Origin: Calditrichia bacterium
Lineage (GTDB): Bacteria > Calditrichota > Calditrichia > RBG-13-44-9 > J075
DNA: 64,000 nucleotides
Direction of reading: 5' to 3'
Assembly (NCBI GenBank): GCA_028284445.1
Contig: JANQRS010000029.1
Location: 124,001 to 188,000 of the forward strand
The notes beneath the pieces were generated by a model, which made no database searches, was not told where the DNA came from, and saw only the letters and a program-made list of their open reading frames with translations. A program made the translations under genes and the position numbers. Below are positions 17,766 through 25,733 of this stretch, piece after piece. Every line of letters begins with the position of its first letter. Position 1 is the stretch's first letter.

Positions 17766-18674
17766 CTACGCTGTAGCAGCAGTTTTCAAACCGCGCTTGG
17801 CTGCCAATTCCCGGTAGTAATCTTCCAGGCGGCGAGAACCACGCTGTGGAGCGATGGTATCGGTCAAGCTGACATCGCTACCGAAGGATAAGAGCGCATG
17901 TATTCTGGGATTGAAAGGCTTGATGCCGGCTGCAGCTGTTTTGAATAAGGCTGGTGGGATACTATGAATTTTGGGCTTCTTCCCGAGGACTTCGAATGCC
18001 AATTCCACCGTGCGGCGGCGAGTTAGTATTTCCGGGCCGCCGGCTTCAATTTCCAGCTCGTTTGAATCGAGCGCCTGCATACAAACTTCTGCCAGATCGG
18101 CCTCGTGAATCGGGTTTGTGCGTGCACTGCCGTCGCCGATAACTACGCCGCGTCCGCTCTCCGCCATGCCCATCATCTCATCAAAGATCCCAAAGAAGCC
18201 GGTGGGACGGATAACCGTGAAGTCCATGCCGGATTTTGCCAGCGCTTCGCAGAAGCGCTCATGGGCGTCGGAATATTCCAGCTGTCGCTGCCGCTGTCCA
18301 TTGAACACCGACACATAGACAAATTTCTTAATGCCCGCTCGTTTTGCTTCCTTGAGCAAATTGAGATTACCCTGGTAATCGACCGCCATGTAAGATTGCC
18401 GGTCGCGCAATGCGCGAACATCGAGGCTGGCGCCTGCAGAGCTGAAAACGATGTCAATATCTTTGCAGGCGCCGTGCAGGGTATCGGGAATCGTGATATC
18501 TGCTGACACAGCTTCATCGACCAGCGCGCCTTTGGCGGCGAGAACGTGGACATCGCGAGTTAAGGCCCGCACGTGATAGTGGTGCTGTTTCAGGGTTTCC
18601 TGCAGGTGATGGCCAAGGCGGCCGGATACGCCTACCAGCAGGATTTTGGTCGGTATGTCAAGTTTGGGAGGCAT
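17766..18674 (-). CDS. Atypical SDR / NmrA-like NAD(P)-binding protein
   Basis: 302 residues starting with a Rossmann fold: ILLVGVSGRLGHHL near residues 11-24, then ALTRD, DIVFSSAGAS and FVYVSVFNG. The Tyr-x-x-x-Lys pair of classical SDRs is not obvious, as in atypical SDRs of the NDUFA9/NmrA group, which bind NAD(P) and act as reductases, chaperone-like subunits or sensors. The C-terminal GGPEILTRRRTVELAFEVLG is typical of that group. It follows thyX by 24 bp, so the two are probably one transcript; the functional link is not known. Confidence 0.8.
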   Translation of the reverse strand: MPPKLDIPTKILLVGVSGRLGHHLQETLKQHHYHVRALTRDVHVLAAKGALVDEAVSADITIPDTLHGACKDIDIVFSSAGASLDVRALRDRQSYMAVDYQGNLNLLKEAKRAGIKKFVYVSVFNGQRQRQLEYSDAHERFCEALAKSGMDFTVIRPTGFFGIFDEMMGMAESGRGVVIGDGSARTNPIHEADLAEVCMQALDSNELEIEAGGPEILTRRRTVELAFEVLGKKPKIHSIPPALFKTAAAGIKPFNPRIHALLSFGSDVSLTDTIAPQRGSRRLEDYYRELAAKRGLKTAATA

Positions 18675-18698
18675 GCGCTGCCTGTAACAATGGGTTTC

Positions 18699-19640
18699 CT
18701 ATTCCATCCAGGGTGCTTTTAAATTCAGTAGTGCCAGCTTGGCTTCACACTCCTGACGTTCCCGGTGACGCTTGATCGGTGAAGTGGCATCAGCCGGAAT
18801 CCAGCCGTTATCGATTGCCAGTTGCCGAGCCTGTTCGTCATTCCCGCCGGCGACTTCCCGAATTATAGCGATATCCAGCCCGGAAAGTTGCGTGGAATTC
18901 ACGCGATAGTCCAGGAAGGCTTCCCAGGTTAAGGGACACCAGTGTTTAAGGATTTCATGACCAATAACGCGGGAGTATTCGCGGATCTCATACTGAGCAT
19001 GAGAATCCATGCGCAAGGCCAGGAAGTGCAAAAGGTTGTGCAAATCAACTTTCCAGTAAGCTTCGGTATAGGTTGCCAATGGTAGATCTTTTCGCGCCTG
19101 TTCCCGGGCGATACCGGCTTCAATTCGCTCTTCGTAGATATCGCGCGCCTGACGTTGGAATGCCTGCTCCTGTTCGGTGAAATGACGGCCTTTGTCATCT
19201 TCGAGGAAGCCGGCACTGCCCTGACGATTGCCGGTAGATTGCAGTCGCCATTCGTCCGGTGTTGTTGTCTGTGCGGCATCAATGGCAATTGAGTAGCGCG
19301 TTGAGTATTCATTTACATTAGCGGTACGGTGACGAATCCATTGACGCCAGCAGTCCATCGGGACCCGTACGTGGAATTTGATCTCGCACATTTCGAAGGG
19401 AGTGGTATGCCAATGACGCATCAAGTAGCGGATGAGGCCACGGTCCTGGTGAACTTTCTTGGTGCCTTCTCCATAAGATACCCGCGCAGCTTGAACAATA
19501 GAGCCATCTGAACCCATATAATCGACGACCCGGATAAACCCGTCGTCCAGTACTTTAAAGGGCTTTCCCAGGATAGCATCCATACTTTCCACGATGGGCC
19601 GATCCAGATTCTCTGCTTTTTGTGGTGCGTCTGACGACAT
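18699..19640 (-). CDS. thyX: FAD-dependent thymidylate synthase
   Basis: 313 residues. The diagnostic ThyX motif is present as RHRTANVNEYSTRY near residue 105, preceded by FEMCEIKFHVRVPM and followed by LDLH-type segments (YWKVDLHNLLHFLALRMD). The enzyme methylates dUMP to dTMP using methylenetetrahydrofolate and FADH2 in the cytoplasm. It is longer than the usual 220-250 residues through an N-terminal extension and an insertion of about 40 residues around DEWRLQSTGNRQG, a pattern known in some ThyX lineages. The second ATG is preferred because GAGGT stands seven bases upstream of it, against none usable for the first. Confidence 0.95.
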   Translation of the reverse strand: MSSDAPQKAENLDRPIVESMDAILGKPFKVLDDGFIRVVDYMGSDGSIVQAARVSYGEGTKKVHQDRGLIRYLMRHWHTTPFEMCEIKFHVRVPMDCWRQWIRHRTANVNEYSTRYSIAIDAAQTTTPDEWRLQSTGNRQGSAGFLEDDKGRHFTEQEQAFQRQARDIYEERIEAGIAREQARKDLPLATYTEAYWKVDLHNLLHFLALRMDSHAQYEIREYSRVIGHEILKHWCPLTWEAFLDYRVNSTQLSGLDIAIIREVAGGNDEQARQLAIDNGWIPADATSPIKRHRERQECEAKLALLNLKAPWME

Positions 19641-19873
19641 GAACATACCTCTTCAATAGAAAATTCCGTGGGGAATATACAGCCTGGTAACAAGATATTC
19701 TACAGAATTATCGGTTTTTTAGAGGAGTGGCTGAGAAGGAGACTTGCCTCACCCCCAAGTCCCTTCCCGAGAAGCGATTCAGGCATGTATTATCTGGTTG
19801 GTTGCACATGCGACTTTATGATTGGCCAACATTGGAGCGAACTTGTTCGAGCAGAATTGAGCGACAGGGCCAG

Positions 19874-22027
19874 CTAGTTGTTCTCATTGTATAACTCTAG
19901 TATCGCATTATCATCCAAATTGTAATCATATATCATGACGTCATCGATTTTCCCAAAAAATGACTCATGAAAACCCAATGCGCCAATTTGCAATCTGAAC
20001 CCGGCTGACGGTGGTTGCAACCCGGTAAAATCTACCGTTTGTGTCAGCTGACCATTGACATAAATCTTCGAGTGGGTTCCTGTCCACACGGCTGCCACGT
20101 GCGTCCAGGAATTTACCTCAACACTTTCTGTGCTGACACAGTAGTGCCGTTCTTCAAGCTCGAAATGCCAGCTCGGCACGCCTGAAGCATCCAGACTTAG
20201 GGCAAAATCTCTACCGGGATTTGCTTTGGAGAGAATATATTGCGTTCTGGGGAATTGTTCAGGATAGATCCAGGCTGCCAAAGTAAAGGAGCTAAAATTT
20301 TCAAAGTTTCGCACGGATACTATTTGAATGTGGTCATGCAGGCCATCAAATAGATATGCATTGTCCGGATTGGAATACCTGTCCTCTGTTAGGATGGCGC
20401 CGGTTACAAGACCATGATTTTGATACCCACTTGTATCATCCGCATTTCCCTCAAATGGCAAATGGGCGATGAGACCCAGCACCTGGGCACGGTTAATATC
20501 ACTCCTCGTCTCCAGACCAACTGCATCTGTTACCTGGAGCTGATAATAGCGCCTGTCACCGATATTAACGTTTTCAACGATATAGCTTGTATCACTGGTA
20601 TTCGTTGAAGTATAGATTACCTGCTCCCCGGTCATATCGGAAGACAATGACTCGTATATGCTATAAGAGGCGAAATCATCATCGATAGTCTGCGACCACT
20701 CAATGATAAATGTGCCGTCTTTGTATGGGATTGGAGCCAGATTGATTTTTGACGGCTGTACTTCCTTATCATAGATGGCTGATATCTCATTGTCGCTCAA
20801 ATCGTAATTATATATCATTACTTCATCAATTTTACCGCTAAAAAATCCATGATTGCCTATCTTGCCGATGAGTATCTCAGCCCCTGCCGAGCCTGGTGAC
20901 CTACCAGCGTAATTCCTTGTTCGTTTGAGTTCGCCATTCACATAGATTTTTGAATGAGTGCCTGTCCAAACAGCCGCCAGGTGTGTCCAGGAATTTACGT
21001 TAATACTTTCGGTGCTGGTACAATTATAATCGGGGCCATCCCTAAAATGCCAATTAGGCACGTTTGTCTCGAACACCTGTAAGACTATATCCCTTGAAGG
21101 CGTGGCCTTGGAAAAAACATATTGCTGTTTCCCGCCTTCTGATGGATAAATCCATGCCAGCAAGGTGAATGCTGGTAAACCATTGAATTGGTCATTGTTA
21201 GGTATTTCAATGAAATCATTGACACCGTTAAATTGATATGCGTTGTTTGCTTTCGTAAGACGGTCTGCTGCCAAATCGGCCCCGTAGACGATGCCGTGGT
21301 TTTGGTTCCCGCTTACGTCATAGGCGTGGCCCTCAAATGAATAATGGGCGATGAGTCCTTCGAGTGGAATACCGATCGCTTTGATGGGGCTTATCTCACT
21401 GGACGTCTCAAAATCCAGGCTATCGGACACAGTCAGTTGATAAAATCTTTCATCGTTTAAATGAACGTTTTCGACGATATAGCTGGTATCACTGACGTTC
21501 GTTGAGGTATATATCAACGCTTGCTCGCTCATATCGGGGAATAATGATTCGTATAAGCGATAAGACGCAAAATCGTCATCCACGCTAGGCTGCCAGTCAA
21601 TGATGAAAGTGCCATTCTCATACCTGATTGAACTAATATTGATCTTTGTCGGCCTCAGTGCGGTATTGTTGACATTTAGTAGTAGCGGACTACTGTCTGC
21701 CTGATTGCCGCTTCTGTCGGTTGCTTTTACCGTAATTGTTACACTTTGACTGTCATAGGCCAAGGTGTTCCAAAACAGTTCATATGGTTCCCGATTATCC
21801 TCAACGCCTTCGGCAATTTGTCCATCAACATATAACTGCACCTTTGTGATAGCATCATTGTCACTCGCGATGCAAGTTATTTTTGCTGTCTCTGATACCT
21901 CGGAATCATTTGTCGGAAAGGTTATGGTCACACTGGGAGGGATATCGTCCGGATTAGTTGTGTTTTCACAACTAAGAAAAAATATGAGTGGCGAAAGAAT
22001 GAGCAATAAGACGATTCTGGCATTCAT
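19874..22027 (-). CDS. Lipoprotein with Ig-like domain and two LamG/FN3-like repeat units
   Basis: 717 residues starting with a lipoprotein signal ending in FFLSC. After an Ig-like segment (PPSVTITFPTNDSEVSE) come two tandem units of about 280 residues. Each has a fibronectin-like part (DDFASYRLYESL / DDFASYSIYESL, YTSTNVSDTSYIVENV / YTSTNTSDTSYIVENV) and a LamG/concanavalin-like domain (GLIAHYSFEG / GLIAHLPFEG, SWTHLAAVWTGTHSKIYVNG / SWTHVAAVWTGTHSKIYVNG). It is probably surface-exposed and binds carbohydrate or mediates adhesion; the ligand is unknown. A start six codons upstream is also possible. Confidence 0.85.
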   Translation of the reverse strand: MNARIVLLLILSPLIFFLSCENTTNPDDIPPSVTITFPTNDSEVSETAKITCIASDNDAITKVQLYVDGQIAEGVEDNREPYELFWNTLAYDSQSVTITVKATDRSGNQADSSPLLLNVNNTALRPTKINISSIRYENGTFIIDWQPSVDDDFASYRLYESLFPDMSEQALIYTSTNVSDTSYIVENVHLNDERFYQLTVSDSLDFETSSEISPIKAIGIPLEGLIAHYSFEGHAYDVSGNQNHGIVYGADLAADRLTKANNAYQFNGVNDFIEIPNNDQFNGLPAFTLLAWIYPSEGGKQQYVFSKATPSRDIVLQVFETNVPNWHFRDGPDYNCTSTESINVNSWTHLAAVWTGTHSKIYVNGELKRTRNYAGRSPGSAGAEILIGKIGNHGFFSGKIDEVMIYNYDLSDNEISAIYDKEVQPSKINLAPIPYKDGTFIIEWSQTIDDDFASYSIYESLSSDMTGEQVIYTSTNTSDTSYIVENVNIGDRRYYQLQVTDAVGLETRSDINRAQVLGLIAHLPFEGNADDTSGYQNHGLVTGAILTEDRYSNPDNAYLFDGLHDHIQIVSVRNFENFSSFTLAAWIYPEQFPRTQYILSKANPGRDFALSLDASGVPSWHFELEERHYCVSTESVEVNSWTHVAAVWTGTHSKIYVNGQLTQTVDFTGLQPPSAGFRLQIGALGFHESFFGKIDDVMIYDYNLDDNAILELYNENN

Positions 22028-22449
22028 AAACGAAGCTCCCGACATTATACTGAATCTGGATTAACGGTATAACCATCAGCGTTAGGCAGAATTACATCCC
22101 CGTCAAAAGGGGATTTCGTTTGATTTAGAGTTATTTCAATGTAAGCTGAACTTCGAATAGAGTGTCGACCGTTGTCATATATACTAAAACGCTTTTATCA
22201 ATTGTGATGCACCGGGCCCGCATGCGGATTTCTCAAGAAAGGTATGCAGTATTAGCGGGAGGGATCGTGTAATGACAAAACCACTACTTTTTTCAAAATG
22301 CATTATTTCGGTAATGGCTGCAGAAAAATGCCTCTATCGATGAAGATTCATGGAGTTCTCTCCTCATTTCCATATTGTTTTTGTCTAAGACCATCATTAC
22401 TTTTTTTGTGCAGTAAACCGGGATTGTCGACGTATAACCAGCGGGCTGT
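22028..22449. other. Divergent intergenic region
   Basis: This gap separates the minus-strand LamG lipoprotein gene from the plus-strand pspF-like gene and must hold both promoters; no convincing promoter elements stand out. One short plus-strand frame (22272-22343, 23 codons, starting MTKPLLFSK) has GGGAGGG eight bases upstream, but nothing else supports it. Confidence 0.5.
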
Positions 22450-23406
22450 ATGATGAAAAGCGAAAGTGCTGCGGCATCGACTCATGGCATCGGCCTGAGT
22501 AATGCCTTTCTGAAAGTGATTGATGAAGCGCGATCCCTTGCCAGGGTACCGCGTCCCATTTTAATTCGCGGTGAACGCGGAACCGGCAAGGAATTGCTGG
22601 CCCGCTACATTCACCAGGAAAGCGATCGCGGCAACTATGTGGTCGTTAACTGCGCGGCTTTCCAGGAAGATCTGTTTGTTGCAGAAATGTTTGGTCGCGA
22701 AAAAGGCGCTTATACCGGTGCAGTTGACGCCCGGGAAGGGAAGCTGGAACTTGCCCACAAGGGAACACTTTTCCTTGATGAAGTTGCCAACATGAGCCGA
22801 ACGGTGCAGGAAAAGCTGCTGCGGGTGATTGAATATCAAAAATTTGAGCGCCTTGGTGGCACCAAGCCAATCGAGGTGAACGTTCGCATTATCGCTGCAA
22901 CCAATGCAGATCTTGAAAAGATGATGAAGCAGAATGAGTTTCTGCCGGATTTGTATGATCGCCTTTGTTTTGCTGAACTCGTTCTGCCGCCTCTCCGCAA
23001 ACGCCGCGAGGATGTACCGGCCCTGATTCAATTCTTCATTCAGCAACTTCACGTCGAGATTCCTGATCTCGAGAAGAAACAGTTTACCTCCTCCGCAATC
23101 CAGGAATTGCAAGCCTTCCACTGGCCGGGCAACATCCGCCAGTTAAAAAACATGATTGAACGCCTCTATATTTCCGATGAAGACGGAACAATTCATGCCT
23201 CTGAGTTACCGATGGAAGTGACCACGGTAGAGCCAATCCGCGGTAATTTTTACGAAAAAGTCAAAGCCTATGAAGTGACGCTGCTGGTAACCGCCTTGAA
23301 GGATACCAAGGGGAATCAGAAGGTTGCTGCTGAGCGCCTGGGAATGACCTATGATCAATTCAGACATTTTTATAAGAAATATAATTTGGAAGATTTACTG
23401 ATATAG
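22450..23406 (+). CDS. pspF: PspF-like sigma-54 enhancer-binding protein
   Basis: 318 residues, the compact PspF architecture: an AAA+ domain with no receiver or sensor domain in front, then a Fis-type helix-turn-helix at the end (NQKVAAERLGMTYDQFRHFYKK). Walker A is GERGTGKE at about 41-48, Walker B is GTLFLDEVAN, and the sigma-54-contacting loop reads GAYTGA at 86-91 instead of GAFTGA, a conservative change. HWPGNIRQL marks the sensor II region. It would open sigma-54 promoters in response to envelope stress, normally held back by PspA. It lies directly upstream of a sigma-54-type promoter and a pspA gene on the same strand, unlike E. coli where pspF is divergent. Confidence 0.9.
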   Translation: MMKSESAAASTHGIGLSNAFLKVIDEARSLARVPRPILIRGERGTGKELLARYIHQESDRGNYVVVNCAAFQEDLFVAEMFGREKGAYTGAVDAREGKLELAHKGTLFLDEVANMSRTVQEKLLRVIEYQKFERLGGTKPIEVNVRIIAATNADLEKMMKQNEFLPDLYDRLCFAELVLPPLRKRREDVPALIQFFIQQLHVEIPDLEKKQFTSSAIQELQAFHWPGNIRQLKNMIERLYISDEDGTIHASELPMEVTTVEPIRGNFYEKVKAYEVTLLVTALKDTKGNQKVAAERLGMTYDQFRHFYKKYNLEDLLI

Positions 23407-23449
23407 TCCTTTGTGAATGGTAATTTGACATCTTCAACATTGATGTTAA

Positions 23450-23489
23450 TCCCCCCTCTATCTCCCCCAGGGGGGAGATAGAGGGGGGA
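23450..23489. repeat. Palindrome family A, copy 3
   Basis: Arms TCCCCCCTCTATCTCCCCC and GGGGGAGATAGAGGGGGGA flank a two-base AG centre. It sits 44 bp after the pspF-like gene and upstream of the paired palindromic sites, so it may separate that transcript from the psp operon. Confidence 0.9.
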
Positions 23490-23548
23490 CTCTTTGCCAG
23501 TCTAAATTCAAGCATCAAGCACCAGTTCAGTGATTTTCACCGCTCTAC

Positions 23549-23565
23549 CTGGTGAATTACACCAG
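23549..23565. promoter_or_regulatory. Upstream activating site 1 for the PspF-like protein (candidate)
   Basis: CTGGTGAATTACACCAG is a perfect inverted repeat with six-base arms and a five-base spacer. Its centre is about 118 bp upstream of the transcription start predicted from the sigma-54 element, the range in which sigma-54 activators bind. Assignment to PspF is by position. Confidence 0.65.
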
Positions 23566-23592
23566 TTCAATTTGGTGATTTTCCCTGAACCG

Positions 23593-23609
23593 TTGGTGAA
23601 ATACGCCAA
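23593..23609. promoter_or_regulatory. Upstream activating site 2 for the PspF-like protein (candidate)
   Basis: TTGGTGAAATACGCCAA has the same half-site and the same five-base spacer as site 1, with one arm mismatch. The two centres are 44 bp apart, close to four helical turns, so both would face the same side of the DNA. Additional GGTGA and CACC half-sites occur between 23519 and 23580. Confidence 0.6.
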
Positions 23610-23649
23610 ATTAGCGTCAAAAATGCGCCAAAAGCCCCATATTTGTGTT

Positions 23650-23665
23650 TGGCATCACTTTTGTA
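23650..23665 (+). promoter_or_regulatory. Sigma-54 promoter of the psp operon
   Basis: TGGCATCACTTTTGTA matches the -24/-12 consensus TGGCAC-N5-TTGCA with the correct ten-base spacing between the GG and the -12 G; the mismatches are T for C in each element. Transcription would start near 23675, about 48 bp before the first gene. Confidence 0.75.
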
Positions 23666-23722
23666 TTATGTATGGGAAATGAGGGGGACAACTTCTAAAC
23701 TGCAATTGAGGGGCAGAGCATA

Positions 23723-24118
23723 ATGGTAAGTGCAGAAGATATCCCGGGATCGTCAGCCAAGCTAATGGAAGCCAGAACATTCCTGGTGATCAGGTCGCTG
23801 AAGCGAGCCTGGATAAGAGTTGGAAGCGGTGGATCTTTTACAGCATTTCGGGAAGCACTTTCCCAGGAACTATCCTACAATCGAATACAGTTCAGAGTCG
23901 TTGCAAGTAATGATAATAGAAAGATGGCAGGCCGGAGTGGTAGCAGAGATCTGGTGATTTGTTTTGATAGGTTGATTATTCAGTTTGGTGAAGAGCAAGC
24001 CCGCCAGCAGGATGACCTCAACCTCATGAAAAGGAATCTTCGTGATACCGGCGCAAAAACCGGACTGGTCGTGCGTCGCACCAATACCCGGCTTGATATT
24101 GAGAAGATACAATTATAA
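23723..24118 (+). CDS. Unknown 131-residue protein, first gene of the psp operon
   Basis: A soluble, basic protein without signal peptide or membrane segment. I do not recognise a family. The middle alternates short strands and loops (IQFRVVASND, RDLVICFDRLIIQFG), ending with VRRTNTRLDIEKIQL. It is the first gene after the sigma-54 promoter and lies 19 bp before pspA, so it is almost certainly co-regulated with pspA. By position it may modulate PspA or its regulator; some PspA operons in other phyla also start with small unknown genes. GAGGGG precedes the ATG by nine bases. Confidence 0.7.
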   Translation: MVSAEDIPGSSAKLMEARTFLVIRSLKRAWIRVGSGGSFTAFREALSQELSYNRIQFRVVASNDNRKMAGRSGSRDLVICFDRLIIQFGEEQARQQDDLNLMKRNLRDTGAKTGLVVRRTNTRLDIEKIQL

Positions 24119-24137
24119 AGCTCATAAGGAGATTGAG

Positions 24138-24848
24138 ATGAACATTTTTCAAAGAATTTCGAAGCTGATGAGCGCGGAAATAAATAACCTGTTGGACAAG
24201 GCGGAAGATCCGGAAGTAATGGTCAAGCAGATTATTCGCGACATGGAAGAAAGCATCATCGATCTTCGCCGGGAAACAGTCAAGGCGATTGCCCAGCAAA
24301 AGCAGGTAGAGAAAAAGCTGATCCTTGAAAAAGGATCGATTGGTGATCTTGAAGCAAAAGCCGGCAAGGCCCTGGAATTGAACGATGAGGCCCTGGCCCG
24401 GCAAATCCTGACCCGGAAGCTTGATGTGGAAAAGAAAATTAAGGGATATGAAGAGAATTTAAAAAATGCAAAAGGCCTTGCCAGTCAGCTTAAGCAGGAT
24501 TTGGCGCAAATGGAAGATAAGGTTCAGGCCGCTCGCCGCAAAAAAGAAGAATTAATCAGGCGGAAAAGAGCTGCTGAAGCAAAGCAACGAACCAATGACG
24601 CCATGCAAAAAGGCCGCGATATGATGAATGCTCTGTCCAGCTCCGTGGAAAACATCAATGCGAAGGGTGAAGCTTTGGAGTCTTACGAAGACAAAATTCG
24701 CATGCTTGAAGCACAACTGGAAGCTGAAGAAGAGCTTGAAGACCTCGCCTACAAAAAGGAAGCTGAGCTCGATAAAATGGTCAAGGACAAGAAAGTGGAA
24801 GATGAGTTGAAGAAGCTCAAGGAAAAGGTCGCAAAGAAATTGAAATAG
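24138..24848 (+). CDS. pspA: PspA/IM30 family protein, copy 1
   Basis: 236 residues, nearly all coiled-coil helix. The N-terminal amphipathic membrane-binding helix (MNIFQRISKLMSAEINNLLDKAEDPEVMVKQ) and the following RDMEESIIDLRRE segment are typical of PspA/Vipp1. The protein assembles on the inner face of stressed membranes in ESCRT-III-like oligomers and in E. coli also inhibits PspF. The start at 24138 has AAGGAG seven bases upstream; an in-frame extension of 32 codons overlaps the previous gene and is not used. It belongs to the sigma-54-controlled operon. Confidence 0.93.
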   Translation: MNIFQRISKLMSAEINNLLDKAEDPEVMVKQIIRDMEESIIDLRRETVKAIAQQKQVEKKLILEKGSIGDLEAKAGKALELNDEALARQILTRKLDVEKKIKGYEENLKNAKGLASQLKQDLAQMEDKVQAARRKKEELIRRKRAAEAKQRTNDAMQKGRDMMNALSSSVENINAKGEALESYEDKIRMLEAQLEAEEELEDLAYKKEAELDKMVKDKKVEDELKKLKEKVAKKLK

Positions 24849-24894
24849 AGATGCGTTGTGAGGGAGGCCTTAGCGGTTAGGAGGAGGTTGAAAG

Positions 24895-24972
24895 ATGCGT
24901 TACCTGGAGGAGGTAGCGAACAAGCCTAACATTACTTCGCAGCGAAACAGCACCATTCTGTTGGCCGCTTGA
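24895..24972 (+). CDS. Possible 25-residue peptide
   Basis: Between pspA and the NfeD-like gene a 25-codon frame (MRYLEEVANK at its start, ILLAA at its end) begins seven bases after a strong AGGAGG sequence. No similarity is recognised and it has no membrane segment. It may be a small gene or a chance frame behind a purine-rich stretch. The remaining gap up to 25074 shows no other feature. Confidence 0.25.
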   Translation: MRYLEEVANKPNITSQRNSTILLAA

Positions 24973-25074
24973 ACGGTCTGTATCGCCCTTTCTACGGCGT
25001 TGTAAGAGACTCAGTACCAATTGACATCAATTCATTCTATCAAACTGGAACCCCAAAAATGAGGGAGAACGGTA

Positions 25075-25656
25075 ATGGGATTGCTATATCTGACATGTTT
25101 GATTGCCGGTGGTGCGTTCATACTTCTAACGCTCGTTGGCGGCGCTGATACCGATGTTGAAATGGACTTTGACGGTGATATCGCAGATGGTATTGATGTG
25201 GATAGCGCGGACGCCGGGACCGATGGTGACGGTCTGGGTGAACTGGCTCGCCTGCTGAGTTTTCGTAACGTGGTATTTTTTGTTGGCGCGTTCGGATTGA
25301 CAGGCACGCTCCTTGGAGCCATTGGCACAAATTCAATTCTAACATTCATTCTGTCTGTAGCTGTGGGTGCATTTGCAGCGGTGTTAATGCACAAATCAAT
25401 GAGCTACCTGATGGAAAACGAAGTTGGTGAAGCTGTACAAACGGATGACCTGATTGGCTATACTGCAAAAGTGGTAATAGGAATGTCAGGCGATCAAAAG
25501 GGCAAAATTTCCCTGCAGTCCGACGGACGTCACCTGCAAATGCTGGCGCTAACAGCTGACGAATCAGAAAAGAAGGATTTCCGAAGCGGAGATTCGGTGC
25601 TGATCGTCAGGGTGGAGGACAACACGGCGTTTGTTGCGGATGCAGACTTCGTTTGA
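25075..25656 (+). CDS. NfeD/YqiJ-like membrane protein
   Basis: 193 residues. A membrane helix at the N-terminus (LLYLTCLIAGGAFILLTLV), an acidic stretch rich in Asp at about 24-58, two further membrane helices (FRNVVFFVGAFGLTGTLLGA, LTFILSVAVGAFAAVLM) and a C-terminal OB-like beta domain (GYTAKVVIGMSGDQKGKISL). This is the YqiJ/YuaF arrangement, whose genes normally adjoin a flotillin gene, as here with the SPFH protein two genes downstream. It would partner the flotillin in membrane microdomains. GGGAG precedes the ATG. Confidence 0.8.
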   Translation: MGLLYLTCLIAGGAFILLTLVGGADTDVEMDFDGDIADGIDVDSADAGTDGDGLGELARLLSFRNVVFFVGAFGLTGTLLGAIGTNSILTFILSVAVGAFAAVLMHKSMSYLMENEVGEAVQTDDLIGYTAKVVIGMSGDQKGKISLQSDGRHLQMLALTADESEKKDFRSGDSVLIVRVEDNTAFVADADFV

Positions 25657-25733
25657 GAAGGAAAATCAAGACTAGAAAAGATTAAATAACAGGCAGTTAT
25701 TTTTGACAAACTCCGGAAAGAAGGTCGGTGAAA

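Noticed and set aside
24849..25074. tRNA or structured RNA gene between pspA and the NfeD-like gene
   Set aside because: No cloverleaf arms, no GTTC-type T-loop and no terminator were found in the gap.
25702..25707. TTGACA as a -35 box ahead of the sigma factor gene
   Set aside because: No -10 hexamer follows at 16-18 bp and the gene is already inside an operon.
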